Counted from the stretch's first letter, positions 29,802-38,644 are shown. The stretch is DNA of 64,000 bases from Betaproteobacteria bacterium GR16-43 (GCA_001953215.1 CP019169.1:434001-498000); one strand, 5' to 3'. Made by a program: numbers and translations. The notes: generated by a model not told the origin, from the sequence alone.

Positions 29802-31427
29802 TCAACTATTCCACCGCATCGTCGAGGACCTTACGCCAAAAGCGGCCAGGACGGATTCAGCCGCCATCACCCCCCGGTCCGTGGCTTCCTCGATGAGCGA
29901 AAGGCCACTGGCATCGGCATGGGCGAAATGCACGCGCCCGCGGTGCCCGACGATCGTACGACGCTCCTCGCCCCAGATGCGACCGGGCACCGGGCGCACC
30001 ATCGCGTGCCCGTTGGCGAAGACGTCCACGCGCTGGGTGATGCTCCGCATTTCCGGGTGCGGACTCGAGAGCTCGGCAAATGCCATCGCGGCCCAACGCA
30101 GGCGGGGCGTCTCCAGCAGTCGCTTGCGCGCCACGGCCGGCGGTTCGCCCGCAAGCGGCAGGTACCACGTGAGCACGGTCGGGCCGGGCCGCGCGCTGAG
30201 CCCCTGGTGCGTGGCCACGACGTAGCCCAGCGACGGCCCGTCATAGAGCACGTTGTCCCACGAAAGCGGCGCGCCCACGTGCGGGTAGGGCGGCTCGGAG
30301 AGCGTGAGGTTCGCCGTGATCCACGGCGCATAGTCGTAGCCGCGCAACGACGCGGCCAGCGCCGACGGCGCATTGACCAGCGCGCGCGCGGCGAAGCCGA
30401 ACGGCGCGGCCCATACGACGCGCTCGGCCTCGATGCGGATCGAGCGCGACTCGCGGGTGAGGAAAACTTCCAGCGCGACGCCCTTCGCGCTCTCCTCCAT
30501 CCGATGCACCATCGCGCCCGGCGTGAGCGCGAACTTGTAGCGCTCCATGAGTTCTCGCACCACGAAGCCATTTCCTTCCGGCCACGTGAGCACGGCTTCG
30601 CGATCGGCATGCTCCGCGGCGCCCACGCGGCACGCGAAATAGTGGATGCCGGCCCAGGCGGACGCGTCGCGGTGCTCGCAGCCGAAATCGTCGCGGCACG
30701 CGTAGTTCGCGACCCAGTGCACGGTGTCGGAGTTGAAGCCCTCCGCGCGCAACCAGCCCTCCATCGTGATCTTGTCGAGCGCCAGCAACGCCGGATCGCG
30801 CGACGAATACTCGACCGGAATGGCGAATGCGCGCCGTCCGTCCTTCCCGCGAAGCCGCTGGAATTCGCTCATGCGGCGCTGGAAACGCTCCCACTCCGCA
30901 AGCTCGCTCGGCGAACGGCCCGCGAGCGGCGCCACGCGATCGGTCCAGGTGCCGTCGCGGTACAGGCGCTCCTGCGGCGCCTGCACGAGGGCGCGCTCGT
31001 CGTAGCGCGCCACCTCGGCCTCGGGATCGCCCTGCAGCACGCCCAGTTCGGCCAGCAGCAGCCGCAGCGAACGCGATTCCCGCGTCGGCAAGGGAATGTA
31101 GTGCGAGCCCCACGGATACTTGCTGACGGCGTTCTCGCCCCAGCGCGCGTTACCGCCGGGCGCGGACTCGAGCTCGAGCAGTTCGAAATCGGAGAAGCCC
31201 GCGCGTCGCAGCCGCCACGCCGCGGCCAATCCCGAGAGACCCGCGCCGACGATGGCCACCTTGACCCGGCGAGTTTCCGAAGCTGCCGGCAATCCACCAT
31301 CCCGCAGCCGATGACCCGCCGCGTGGTTGGTCGTGAGCAGATCACCCGGGGGCGGCGGCGCCTCGCCCTTCGTGCACCCTGCAGCGGCCAGCGCCGCGGA
31401 CGTGCCGAGGAATTCTCTTCGATTCAT
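29802..31427 (-). CDS. FAD-dependent amine oxidase-like lipoprotein
   Basis: Predicted 541 residues. The N-terminus has a Tat-type motif (RREFLG) followed by a lipobox-like AAAGC, so it is probably exported folded and lipid-anchored. The FAD-binding signature VAIVGAGLSGLAAAWRLRRA begins near residue 56, and the GNARWGENAVSKYPWGSHY region and C-terminal HFAHADASG match the flavin amine oxidase/protoporphyrinogen oxidase superfamily. It ends the DUF4178-DUF350-SpeE-like operon. Its start codon abuts a repeat insertion and has no visible ribosome-binding site. Confidence 0.88.
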   Translation of the reverse strand: MNRREFLGTSAALAAAGCTKGEAPPPPGDLLTTNHAAGHRLRDGGLPAASETRRVKVAIVGAGLSGLAAAWRLRRAGFSDFELLELESAPGGNARWGENAVSKYPWGSHYIPLPTRESRSLRLLLAELGVLQGDPEAEVARYDERALVQAPQERLYRDGTWTDRVAPLAGRSPSELAEWERFQRRMSEFQRLRGKDGRRAFAIPVEYSSRDPALLALDKITMEGWLRAEGFNSDTVHWVANYACRDDFGCEHRDASAWAGIHYFACRVGAAEHADREAVLTWPEGNGFVVRELMERYKFALTPGAMVHRMEESAKGVALEVFLTRESRSIRIEAERVVWAAPFGFAARALVNAPSALAASLRGYDYAPWITANLTLSEPPYPHVGAPLSWDNVLYDGPSLGYVVATHQGLSARPGPTVLTWYLPLAGEPPAVARKRLLETPRLRWAAMAFAELSSPHPEMRSITQRVDVFANGHAMVRPVPGRIWGEERRTIVGHRGRVHFAHADASGLSLIEEATDRGVMAAESVLAAFGVRSSTMRWNS

Positions 31428-31516
31428 GAATAATCGGGGTCAGGGTAGAAATATCTTCATATTTCCACCCTGACCCCGATTTTGAAGATATTTCTACCCT
31501 GACCCCGATTATTCAT
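31422..31516. mobile_element. Palindromic repeat element with 6-bp direct repeats
   Basis: The core AATCGGGGTCAGGGTAGAAA appears three times: forward at about 31432, and twice in reverse at about 31461-31482 and 31489-31511. An outer inverted repeat of over 30 bp frames it. ATTCAT occurs at 31422-31427 and 31511-31516, as a target duplication would. Removing the insert restores a TGATG stop/start overlap between the SpeE-like and FAD genes. It also looks able to terminate transcription. Confidence 0.65.
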
Positions 31517-33084
31517 CAGTCGGCGGCGAGGGGCGCGGCGGCGGGGGCACGGCGCCACTCGGACTCGAAGTAGCGCACCAGCGCGTGGTTGTTGAGGCGG
31601 TTCACTTCGGTGGGCACGCGCGCCATGTCCTTCGGGAACGTGAAGAGCGATCCGTGCACCTCGGGCGAAACGAAGCGCAGGCCCGCGGGATAGGAGGCCG
31701 GCGGCACATACGGCTCGTTCGACGCGACGATGAAGCCCCACTCGCCGAACGAAGGCACCAGGGCGTGCAGAGGCGTGGCTTCGAAACCGACCTCCTCCAG
31801 TGTCGTGACCACGCACCAGTACGACTTGCGCGCATAGAGCGGCGAAGTCGACTGGATCACCGCCAGGCCCTTCGCGGAGAGCCGGCGCTTCAGCAGCGAG
31901 TAGAACGACGTTGTGTAGAGCTTGCCCAGCGCGTGGTTGCTCGGGTCCGGGAAGTCGATCACGACGAAATCGTAGAAGTCGCGCGAATTCTCCAGCCAGA
32001 TGAAGGCGTCCGCGTTGATCACCTTCACCTTCGGGTTCACGAGCGCGTCGCCGTTCAACACGCGCAGCGACGGGGCTTCCGAGAAGAGCTTCGTGATCGC
32101 CGGGTCGAGGTCCACCAGCGTCACCGCCTCGATGTTCGGGTACTTGAGGATCTCGCGCACGGCGAGCCCGTCGCCGCCGCCCAGCACGAGAGCCCGGCGC
32201 GCATGCGGAATGGAGGCCAGCGCCGGATGCACCAGCGCCTCGTGGTAGCGGTATTCGTCCATCGAGCTGAACTGGAGGTTGCCGTTGAGGTACAGGCGCC
32301 AGTCGTCGCGCCAGCGCGTGACCACGATGCGCTGGGCCTTGCTCGATTCGGCGTACACGATCTGGTCGGTGTAGAGCTTGTCCTCGGAGAGCCGCGTGAG
32401 TTGCTCGGAGTAGACGAAACCCGCCAGCAGCGCGCACGCAACGATCACGCAGCGCACCGCGATGCCCGTGGAGCGGCCCAGCTTGTCGCGGAACACCCAC
32501 GCGGCCCAGATCGCCACGGCCGCGTTCATGAGTCCGAAGAGGAAGGCCGTGCGGATCAACCCGAGGCGCGGAGCCAGCAGCAGCGGAAACGCGATCGAGA
32601 CGCCCAGCGCGCCCAGATAGTCGAACGTGAGCACTTGCGCCACGAGGTCCCGGAAGCCCAGGCGCTCCTTCAGGATGCGCATTACGAGAGGAATCTCGAG
32701 CCCGACCAGGATGCCCACCAGCACGACGATCCCGTAGAGCAGGACGCGGAACCCCGGGCCGGCGTACGCGAAAGACAGGAACATCACCGCCGCCGAGAAA
32801 CCGCCCACCATCGCGATCATCAGCTCGATGTCGATGAAGCGCGCGATCAGCCCGTTCACGACGTACTTCGACGCGTACGAACCCACGCCCATCGAAGCCA
32901 GGTAGATGCCGATCACGAGCGAGAACTGCGTGACCGAATCGCCGAGCAGGTACGTCGACGCCGCCGCCGCGATCAGTTCGTAGACGAGGCCGCACGCGGC
33001 GACCACGAATACCGATCCCAGCAGCGCTCGCGTGAGCACCTCGCCCCGTGCGATCGGGGCTTCGGCGACGGCCGGCGTATCCAT
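31516..33084 (-). CDS. Membrane-fused spermidine synthase-like protein
   Basis: Predicted 522 residues. The N-terminal 220 residues have about seven transmembrane helices (GLVYELIAAAASTYLLGDS is the first landmark). The rest is a spermidine-synthase fold with a QFSSMDEYRYHEALVHPAL block and the nucleotide-binding LVLGGGDGLAVREIL, then LVDLDP, and VVIDFPDP in place of the usual DSTDP-type loop. It probably transfers an aminopropyl-type group or binds decarboxylated S-adenosylmethionine at the membrane. It is 2 bp from the DUF350 gene, within a five-gene minus-strand operon. Confidence 0.9.
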   Translation of the reverse strand: MDTPAVAEAPIARGEVLTRALLGSVFVVAACGLVYELIAAAASTYLLGDSVTQFSLVIGIYLASMGVGSYASKYVVNGLIARFIDIELMIAMVGGFSAAVMFLSFAYAGPGFRVLLYGIVVLVGILVGLEIPLVMRILKERLGFRDLVAQVLTFDYLGALGVSIAFPLLLAPRLGLIRTAFLFGLMNAAVAIWAAWVFRDKLGRSTGIAVRCVIVACALLAGFVYSEQLTRLSEDKLYTDQIVYAESSKAQRIVVTRWRDDWRLYLNGNLQFSSMDEYRYHEALVHPALASIPHARRALVLGGGDGLAVREILKYPNIEAVTLVDLDPAITKLFSEAPSLRVLNGDALVNPKVKVINADAFIWLENSRDFYDFVVIDFPDPSNHALGKLYTTSFYSLLKRRLSAKGLAVIQSTSPLYARKSYWCVVTTLEEVGFEATPLHALVPSFGEWGFIVASNEPYVPPASYPAGLRFVSPEVHGSLFTFPKDMARVPTEVNRLNNHALVRYFESEWRRAPAAAPLAAD

Positions 33085-33086
33085 CG

Positions 33087-33302
33087 CTAGTGGATCGAGG
33101 CCGCCACGATGATCGCGATCGCGATGCAGAACGCCGCCACCACGGTGGCCAGCGGCTGGTTGCGGTTCTCGATCAGCTCCTTCCACAGGTCGTACGGCGT
33201 GAGCTTGTCGATCACGACGAACGCGATGGCGACGAGGAAGACCCCGATCACCGAGTAGACGATGGAACCGACCAGCGCTGCGGGCTTCAGGTACTCGAAC
33301 AT
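33087..33302 (-). CDS. DUF350 membrane protein
   Basis: Predicted 71 residues with two transmembrane segments (VGSIVYSVIGVFLVAIAFVV and ATVVAAFCIAIAIIVAASI), separated by DKLTPYDLWKELIENRN. This is one DUF350 unit (YjfL-like family). The start has GGGAG upstream. In E. coli, yjfL lies in a cluster with a glutathionylspermidine synthase homologue, so the pairing with a SpeE-like protein is consistent with a polyamine-related membrane system (inference). Confidence 0.87.
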   Translation of the reverse strand: MFEYLKPAALVGSIVYSVIGVFLVAIAFVVIDKLTPYDLWKELIENRNQPLATVVAAFCIAIAIIVAASIH

Positions 33303-33320
33303 GGCTCTCTCCCTGTGAGC

Positions 33321-33339
33321 TTAGGGGTCTGACCCCTAA
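33321..33339. repeat. TTAGGGGTC palindrome, copy 1
   Basis: TTAGGGGTC-T-GACCCCTAA, a 19-bp interrupted palindrome in the 40-bp gap between the DUF350 and the glycine-rich genes. Two more copies are at 54987 and 55015. It could form a small RNA hairpin within the operon. Confidence 0.8.
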
Positions 33340-33342
33340 ACG

Positions 33343-33531
33343 TTACTTGTGACCGGAACCGCCGCTGCTGCCGCCGCCGGAGCTGCCGCGCCCCCAGCTC
33401 GACGTCGAATCGTCGGCGCGCTTGCGCGAGAACTCCTGCGCCTCCGAGGCCATCACGGACCAGCCCTTGTACTGGGCCATCCCGTAGAGGCCGAAGGCGA
33501 GGAAAGCGGATGCGAGATAGAAGCGGAACAT
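33343..33531 (-). CDS. Small membrane protein with Gly/Ser tail
   Basis: Predicted 62 residues; AGGAG precedes the ATG. One N-terminal hydrophobic segment (FYLASAFLAFGLYGMAQY) is followed by a short charged helix and a Ser/Gly-rich tail (SSGGGSSGGSGHK). It lies between the DUF4178 and DUF350 genes on the same strand, with short gaps, so it is probably a subunit of the same membrane assembly. No known family. Confidence 0.72.
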   Translation of the reverse strand: MFRFYLASAFLAFGLYGMAQYKGWSVMASEAQEFSRKRADDSTSSWGRGSSGGGSSGGSGHK

Positions 33532-33540
33532 GGAGTCTCC

Positions 33541-35493
33541 TCAATCGTCGTCGTCATCGTCGTCCGACGACGTGGATGCGTAATCGCTTTCGGACCAGCG
33601 TTTCGTCTCGAAGGCCCGCGAGCGCAGCCACGCGCCCAGCGGCCAGAGGAACAGGTACCCGGTGAACAGCCAGAAGTTGGACCAGTCCACCTTCGCGCGG
33701 TAGACCTGCACGGTGCCGGTGATCTTGCCCGCCTCGCCCGGGGGCGACAGCGCATCGATCGCGAGCGTGTAGCGCCCGGGCGGAACGCCGGCGATCTCCG
33801 CGACATCGTCCTTGCTTCCGTCCTTCACGCCGCCCACGTTGTGGAAGCCGAGCGAGCGCTTGAGGGCATAGGCGCGCCCGTTGTCCGCGTCCACGAGCTG
33901 CATGTCGAGCGAGAGCCAGTTGTCGGTGAGGTTGGTGGTCGTGCGCACGATCGCCCGCCCGCTGCCGAAGCCGCCCAGCTTGAAGGGCTCGCTCGTCGTG
34001 CGCGCGGTCTGGCCCGCCTGCGCGGCGAACGGCACCGGATCGGGGCGCCGAGCCGATTGCAGCGTCGAGAAGAGCATTTGCGCAAAGAAGGCCAGCACCA
34101 CGAAGGCCCCGAAGGCCATCCAATAGCGCCCCACCTTCCCCTTGTGCGGCGAGGGCTGGTTGGGCGCCACGCCCTCGGGCTTGGGCGGCTTGGCCTTCAG
34201 CGCGAAGGCCTTGAAGAGTTCCGGGCCCTCGACGTATTCGCCGACCGACCACGAGAGATCGCCCGCCGTGGCCTCCGACGAGAGCATGAGCGGCGGATCC
34301 ACGTAGTCGTCGCAGCGCGCGACATCGCCCACCATCACGCGCCAGTAGAACTCGCCGACCACGTAGTTCACGCTGGCCGTCGAGCGCGAGAAATGCTTGA
34401 ACGTGTGGCCCAGGTAGCGCACCGCCGGACCGCCGGAGGAGACCATGATGCTCGTCTCCTTGGGGATCTCCGCGGCCGTCTTCACGAAACTGAAGTGCCC
34501 GTTGTACTCGGTGATCCACGCGTAGCCCTGCTCGACGTTGTGCAGCAGGTACTCGCCCCACCCGTAGGAGACGCCGTCGACGACGACGGTGCGGGTCATG
34601 AAGCCCATCACCTCGTAGCGCACGTTCTTCCAGCGCCCCATCGTGCCCAGCGGGAAGTACGGCCGCGCCTTGTTTTCGTTGCGCGTGTTCTTCTGCACGA
34701 TCTCGCCGACCGTGCCCTTCACGTCCGTGATCGAGCCGCACGAGTCGCAGGCGACGACCTCGGTGGTGGTGAGGCGCTTCTCGATCGGGGCGCCGCAGCC
34801 CGCGCACTTGAACGCCTGTGCGGTGCCCTTGGTGAAGCCGATCTGCCCCGGATCGCGCAGGCCTGAAAAGCCGAACGCATCGAACGGGAGCTTCTCGCCC
34901 ACGTAGAGGTGCGGGGGCGTAAGGGAGTAGTCGATCGTGGCGAAGCGCGCGCCGTCGCCGCGCAGGTCGACCACGTTCGCCTTGTAGCCGGAAGTCCAGC
35001 GGAACGGCAGCTCGCCTTCGCCCGCCACGACCTCGGCGGCATCGACGTTCATCACCGTGTACGAGCCCGCGTACCACTGCTCGCCCTTGATGACGATCTT
35101 CTGCCCGGCCTTCAGTGTCTCGAACGCAGGCAGCGGCTGCGGCGGGACGAGGTAGGTGAGGGTGTATTCGCGCATCGCGTCGGAGAGCCATGCGCTCTTG
35201 CCGCCGCCGAAGAGCACGTGCCACTCGCTCCACACGCCGGCGCCGTACTTGTATTGCAAGCGCCCGACGACGCTGAAGCCCACGCCGCGATGCTTGCCGT
35301 CGGCGCCGATGCGGATCGGCGAATCGTCCTCGAGCAGCTCGGCCTGCTTGCCGATGTTCTCGATGTTGACCCCGTCGCGCACGAGCGTGGCGCGGCAGAA
35401 CGCGCACACCGCCACGATCGACGAGGCGCCGCGGAACCGCACGGGGGCTCCGCACGATGGGCAGGCTTTGGCGTTCGGGTTCGACTGCGACAC
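33541..35493 (-). CDS. DUF4178 protein with zinc ribbons
   Basis: Predicted 650 residues; I chose the GTG at 35493 because GGAGGGG lies just upstream. It opens with a zinc ribbon (CPSCGAPV...CAFC), then a DUF4178 beta domain (KHRGVGFSVVGRLQYKYGAG region), a second zinc pair (CAGCGAPI...CDSCG), another DUF4178-like domain, two transmembrane helices flanking a periplasmic-type beta domain, and an all-Asp tail. It is the first gene of the operon with DUF350 and SpeE-like genes. DUF4178 has no defined activity but recurs with these partners. Confidence 0.85.
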   Translation of the reverse strand: MSQSNPNAKACPSCGAPVRFRGASSIVAVCAFCRATLVRDGVNIENIGKQAELLEDDSPIRIGADGKHRGVGFSVVGRLQYKYGAGVWSEWHVLFGGGKSAWLSDAMREYTLTYLVPPQPLPAFETLKAGQKIVIKGEQWYAGSYTVMNVDAAEVVAGEGELPFRWTSGYKANVVDLRGDGARFATIDYSLTPPHLYVGEKLPFDAFGFSGLRDPGQIGFTKGTAQAFKCAGCGAPIEKRLTTTEVVACDSCGSITDVKGTVGEIVQKNTRNENKARPYFPLGTMGRWKNVRYEVMGFMTRTVVVDGVSYGWGEYLLHNVEQGYAWITEYNGHFSFVKTAAEIPKETSIMVSSGGPAVRYLGHTFKHFSRSTASVNYVVGEFYWRVMVGDVARCDDYVDPPLMLSSEATAGDLSWSVGEYVEGPELFKAFALKAKPPKPEGVAPNQPSPHKGKVGRYWMAFGAFVVLAFFAQMLFSTLQSARRPDPVPFAAQAGQTARTTSEPFKLGGFGSGRAIVRTTTNLTDNWLSLDMQLVDADNGRAYALKRSLGFHNVGGVKDGSKDDVAEIAGVPPGRYTLAIDALSPPGEAGKITGTVQVYRAKVDWSNFWLFTGYLFLWPLGAWLRSRAFETKRWSESDYASTSSDDDDDDD

Positions 35494-35577
35494 ATCCCCT
35501 CCCCGGGATTCGGCGCGGCCAGTATAGCGCCACGATCCCGCCCTTCCATTGCCACCTTCGGCTTGCACGATGTGAAT

Positions 35578-36342
35578 ATGCCCTGGACTTTGTCGCACGC
35601 CGCTGCCGTCCTACCCTTGCGCCGCTGGTGCCGCGGGCCCCTGAGCTTCGCCGGATTGGTGGCGGGCAGCTTCGCGCCGGATGCGGGCTACTACGTCCTC
35701 GCGTTCGACGTGGGCACCTTCGCGCACACGCCCGCGGGCAGCGTGCTCGCGTGCGTGCCGATCGGCCTCGCGCTGGTCCTGGCGCTTCATGCGCTGCGGC
35801 AGTCCTGGTGCTTCCTGTTGCCCCAACCACACCGCGGCGCGATCGCGACCCATCTCGACGCGCCGATGGCGCCCCTGCTGGTCCTCATTCCGTCCATCGT
35901 GATCGGTGCGTGGACCCACATCGCGTGGGACGCCTGCACGCACGGCACCGGCTGGGTCGTCGAAGCCTTGCCGTACCTGAAAACGCCGATGCCCGGCACG
36001 ACGATCGGCTTCTATCACGTGCTGCAGGAGCTGAGCACGATCGTGGGTGCCGCGATCCTGGTCGTGGCGTATCGACGCTGGCTTCGGAGCGTGCCGGCAG
36101 GAAATACCCCGAATCACGCGGACGAAACGGATGGGCAGCGCTGGCGCATCCTCGTCGCGATCGGATGCGGGCTCATCGCGGCGGCGATCGCCTCGATCCT
36201 CGCCGCGGACTACGCCTCCGCGTTTTCCGGTGCCGTCGCGGTGCGCACCTTCCTCTTCCGCGGCGCGCTGCACGGCACCCTGGTGCTCGCCGTCCTCTAC
36301 ACGCTGGTGGCCGTCGGCGTGCACGCATGGCGCAGCCGATGA
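35578..36342 (+). CDS. DUF4184 membrane protein
   Basis: Predicted 254 residues with about six transmembrane helices. The opening MPWTLSHAAAVLPL, then GSFAPDAGYYVL and IVIGAWTHIAWDACTHGTGW with conserved His and Asp residues, defines DUF4184. The conserved polar residues within membrane segments hint at a metal-dependent, perhaps lipid-directed, enzyme (inference; distant likeness to membrane-bound hydrolases). It is divergent from the DUF4178 operon and overlaps the next gene by 4 bp (ATGA), so the two are translationally coupled. Confidence 0.85.
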   Translation: MPWTLSHAAAVLPLRRWCRGPLSFAGLVAGSFAPDAGYYVLAFDVGTFAHTPAGSVLACVPIGLALVLALHALRQSWCFLLPQPHRGAIATHLDAPMAPLLVLIPSIVIGAWTHIAWDACTHGTGWVVEALPYLKTPMPGTTIGFYHVLQELSTIVGAAILVVAYRRWLRSVPAGNTPNHADETDGQRWRILVAIGCGLIAAAIASILAADYASAFSGAVAVRTFLFRGALHGTLVLAVLYTLVAVGVHAWRSR

Positions 36343-37430
36343 ATCCGTACGACTGCACGATCGTCGGCGCGAGCTTCGCGGGCCTCGCCTGCGCGACCAC
36401 GCTCGCCCACGCCGGCCATCGCGTGCTCGTGCTCGAGCGCAAGGCCGAAGCCGGCGAGAAGCTCCACACCACGGGCCTGCTCGTGAAGGAGGCGGTCGAG
36501 TCGTCGGCGTTGCTGGCGGACCTGCCGCCCGTCCTCGTGCGGCGGCTCGAAGGAGTGCGGTTGTACGCGCCCGACCTTCGTGCCGTCGATCTCGATGCGC
36601 CCGGCTACTACTTCCTCGCCACGGACACGGGTGCGTTGCTGCGCTGGATGGCGGGCCGAGCCGAGGAGGCCGGCGCCGAGATCCGCTGGCGCACGCCGTT
36701 CGAGACGGCCGGCAAGCTCGCAGCCGGATTCACGCTCGGCCGGATCGGCTCGACGCGCTATCTCGTCGGTGCGGACGGGCCTACCTCGCGAGTGGCGCGT
36801 GCCCTGCGTCTCGGCGTGAATCGTGAATTCCTCTTCGGCATCGAGCACGAATATGACGTCCGGGGCATACCGGACGCGAACCGGCTGCACTGCTTCCTCG
36901 ACCGGCGGATCGCGCCCGGCTACCTCGGGTGGGTCGTGGCCGGCGTCGGCACCGTGCAGGTGGGCATCGCGCGGCGCGAGCGCGGCGGCGCGGCTCGCGA
37001 GGCCAAGGCCGCGCTCGCGTTGTTCCTCGACAAGATCGCCCCGGTCTTCGATTTCCGTTCGAGCCCGCCCACCTCGGTGCGGGCGGGATTGATCCCGTGC
37101 GGTGGCGTCGTGCGCAAGGCTTTCGCCGAGCGCGTGTTGCTGGTTGGCGACGCGGCGGGCACCGTTTCGCCGCTCACGGCCGGCGGCATCCACACGGCGC
37201 TACGCCACGGCGCCGCGGCCGGAGTGGCGATCGATGCTTTCCTGGGCGGGCGCTCGGCGGATCCGGGGTCGCGCATCGCGAGCGCGTATCCGCGGTTCCG
37301 GGCAAAGCGCCTGTTGCGATGGGCTTTCGACCGCTTCCAGCACGACGGGCTGGCGAATGCGCTACTGGGAACGCGGGTGGTGCGGGAGGCGGCGAGCCGC
37401 ATCTACTTCCACCGCGGGGCGCGGCGCTAG
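36339..37430 (+). CDS. FAD-dependent oxidoreductase (geranylgeranyl reductase-like)
   Basis: Predicted 363 residues. It begins with a flavin-binding beta-alpha-beta unit (CTIVGASFAGLACATTLAHA, lacking the usual third Gly) and ends with the second FAD motif LLVGDAAGTVSPLTAGGI and a basic C-terminus. The arrangement fits the geranylgeranyl-reductase/halogenase group, which reduces isoprenoid double bonds or acts on small molecules. The substrate is unknown. An upstream in-frame ATG four codons earlier is possible. It is coupled to the DUF4184 gene. Confidence 0.88.
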   Translation: MNPYDCTIVGASFAGLACATTLAHAGHRVLVLERKAEAGEKLHTTGLLVKEAVESSALLADLPPVLVRRLEGVRLYAPDLRAVDLDAPGYYFLATDTGALLRWMAGRAEEAGAEIRWRTPFETAGKLAAGFTLGRIGSTRYLVGADGPTSRVARALRLGVNREFLFGIEHEYDVRGIPDANRLHCFLDRRIAPGYLGWVVAGVGTVQVGIARRERGGAAREAKAALALFLDKIAPVFDFRSSPPTSVRAGLIPCGGVVRKAFAERVLLVGDAAGTVSPLTAGGIHTALRHGAAAGVAIDAFLGGRSADPGSRIASAYPRFRAKRLLRWAFDRFQHDGLANALLGTRVVREAASRIYFHRGARR

Positions 37431-37434
37431 GGGG

Positions 37435-37536
37435 TCAGGCGATGGCCATGGCGGCCATCACCGCGAAGGCGACGAGCATGGCGGCCAGCGGGAGCGCGGG
37501 CCGGTACTGCGGGGGCGGGGTGTTCGACGTATCCAT
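37435..37536 (-). CDS. 33-residue membrane peptide
   Basis: An ATG at 37536 opens a 33-codon frame: a Pro-rich N-terminus (MDTSNTPPPQYRP) and one hydrophobic helix (LPLAAMLVAFAVMAAMAIA). The Shine-Dalgarno is weak. The amphipathic layout, a polar N-terminus plus a clean membrane helix, is typical of small membrane proteins missed by gene finders. It is convergent with the preceding FAD gene, 4 bp away. Confidence 0.45.
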   Translation of the reverse strand: MDTSNTPPPQYRPALPLAAMLVAFAVMAAMAIA

Positions 37537-37651
37537 GTGAACTTCTACGTCCGATCGATTGTCCCGGATGCAGGGAGGCGATTGGGAATCCCAATCGGAC
37601 CTTCCCGCGTATCATTTGCCGGCCCCCTCGCAAAAACCCGAAGGAATCGAG

Positions 37652-38140
37652 ATGACGACCTTCTTCCGCCGCCTCCTGCTGACCGCCCTCGCCGTCCCCG
37701 CGCTCGCCCTCGCCGCGCCCACGGAGACCGAGATCCGCGCCATCGCCGCCGCCAACACGGACTACCAGTACGCCAAGCAGGCGATCCAGAAAGAGGACTG
37801 GAAGTCCGCGATCAAGGCGCTGGACAGCGCCGCGCGCAACGACCCGAACAGCGCCGACATCGAGAACCTCCTGGGCTACGCCTATCGCCGCAACGGTGAC
37901 CTCGACGATGCCTTCAAGCACTACCAGCGCGCCCTCACGCTGAACCCGCGCCACCTCGGCGCGCACGAATACGTGGGCCGCGCCTACCTGATGGCCGGCC
38001 AGCCCGACAAGGCCAAGGAGCACCTGGCCGCGCTCGAACAGTATTGCCAGGCCTCGTGCCCGGAGCGCGAGTCGCTCAAGAAGGCCATCGCCGAGTGGGA
38101 TCCGTGGAAATCCGGTGCGCGCGCCGGACGTAGCTACTGA
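37652..38140 (+). CDS. Periplasmic TPR protein (first of a tandem pair)
   Basis: Predicted 162 residues; AAGGAA lies upstream of the ATG. The signal peptide ends at ALAA. Two to three TPR units follow (YAKQAIQKEDWKSAIKALDS, IENLLGYAYRRNGDLDDAFK, YQRALTLNPRHLGAHEYVGR), and there is a C-terminal pair of cysteines (YCQASCPE). About half of its residues recur in the next gene, so this is a tandem duplication. It is probably a scaffold or envelope assembly protein. Confidence 0.87.
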   Translation: MTTFFRRLLLTALAVPALALAAPTETEIRAIAAANTDYQYAKQAIQKEDWKSAIKALDSAARNDPNSADIENLLGYAYRRNGDLDDAFKHYQRALTLNPRHLGAHEYVGRAYLMAGQPDKAKEHLAALEQYCQASCPERESLKKAIAEWDPWKSGARAGRSY

Positions 38141-38163
38141 ACACCATTGCCCGAAGGATCGAC

Positions 38164-38634
38164 ATGACCCGCATCGCAGCCACCCTCCTCGCTTGCGCCC
38201 TCGTGGCCGCGCCCTCGCTCGCACTCGCCGACGCGACGGAAACGAATACGAACAAGATTCCCGCGGTCGCGAGCGACTACGACAACGCGAAGAAAGCCAT
38301 CGCGAACAAGGACTGGAAAGCCGCGATCAAGTCCCTCGAAGCCGCCGAACGCAGCGACCCGAAGGACGCGGACGTGCAGAACCTCCTCGGCTATTCCCAT
38401 CGCAAGTCCGGCAACCTCGATGCGGCCTTCCCGCACTACGCGCGCGCCCTCGAGCTGAACCCGAAGCACCTCGGCGCGCACGAGTACGTGGGCGAGGCCT
38501 ACCTCCTGGCCGGCAAGCCCGCGAAGGCGAAGGAGCACCTGGCCCAGCTGGAGAAGTTCTGCCCGCAGGGCTGCGAGGAGCGCGACGACCTCCGCCGCGC
38601 CATCGCGGAGTACGAGCGCAAGGCGGGCCGGTAG
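38164..38634 (+). CDS. Periplasmic TPR protein (second of the pair)
   Basis: Predicted 156 residues with a signal peptide (cleavage after LALA). It repeats the layout of its neighbour: YDNAKKAIANKDWKAAIKSL, VQNLLGYSHRKSGNLDAAF, YARALELNPKHLGAHEYVGE, and the C-terminal cysteines in FCPQGCEE. It starts 23 bp after its paralogue and 10 bp before a DUF3187 gene, so the three are likely one operon. The role is inferred to be in the envelope. Confidence 0.87.
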   Translation: MTRIAATLLACALVAAPSLALADATETNTNKIPAVASDYDNAKKAIANKDWKAAIKSLEAAERSDPKDADVQNLLGYSHRKSGNLDAAFPHYARALELNPKHLGAHEYVGEAYLLAGKPAKAKEHLAQLEKFCPQGCEERDDLRRAIAEYERKAGR

Positions 38635-38644
38635 CCACGGCCCG

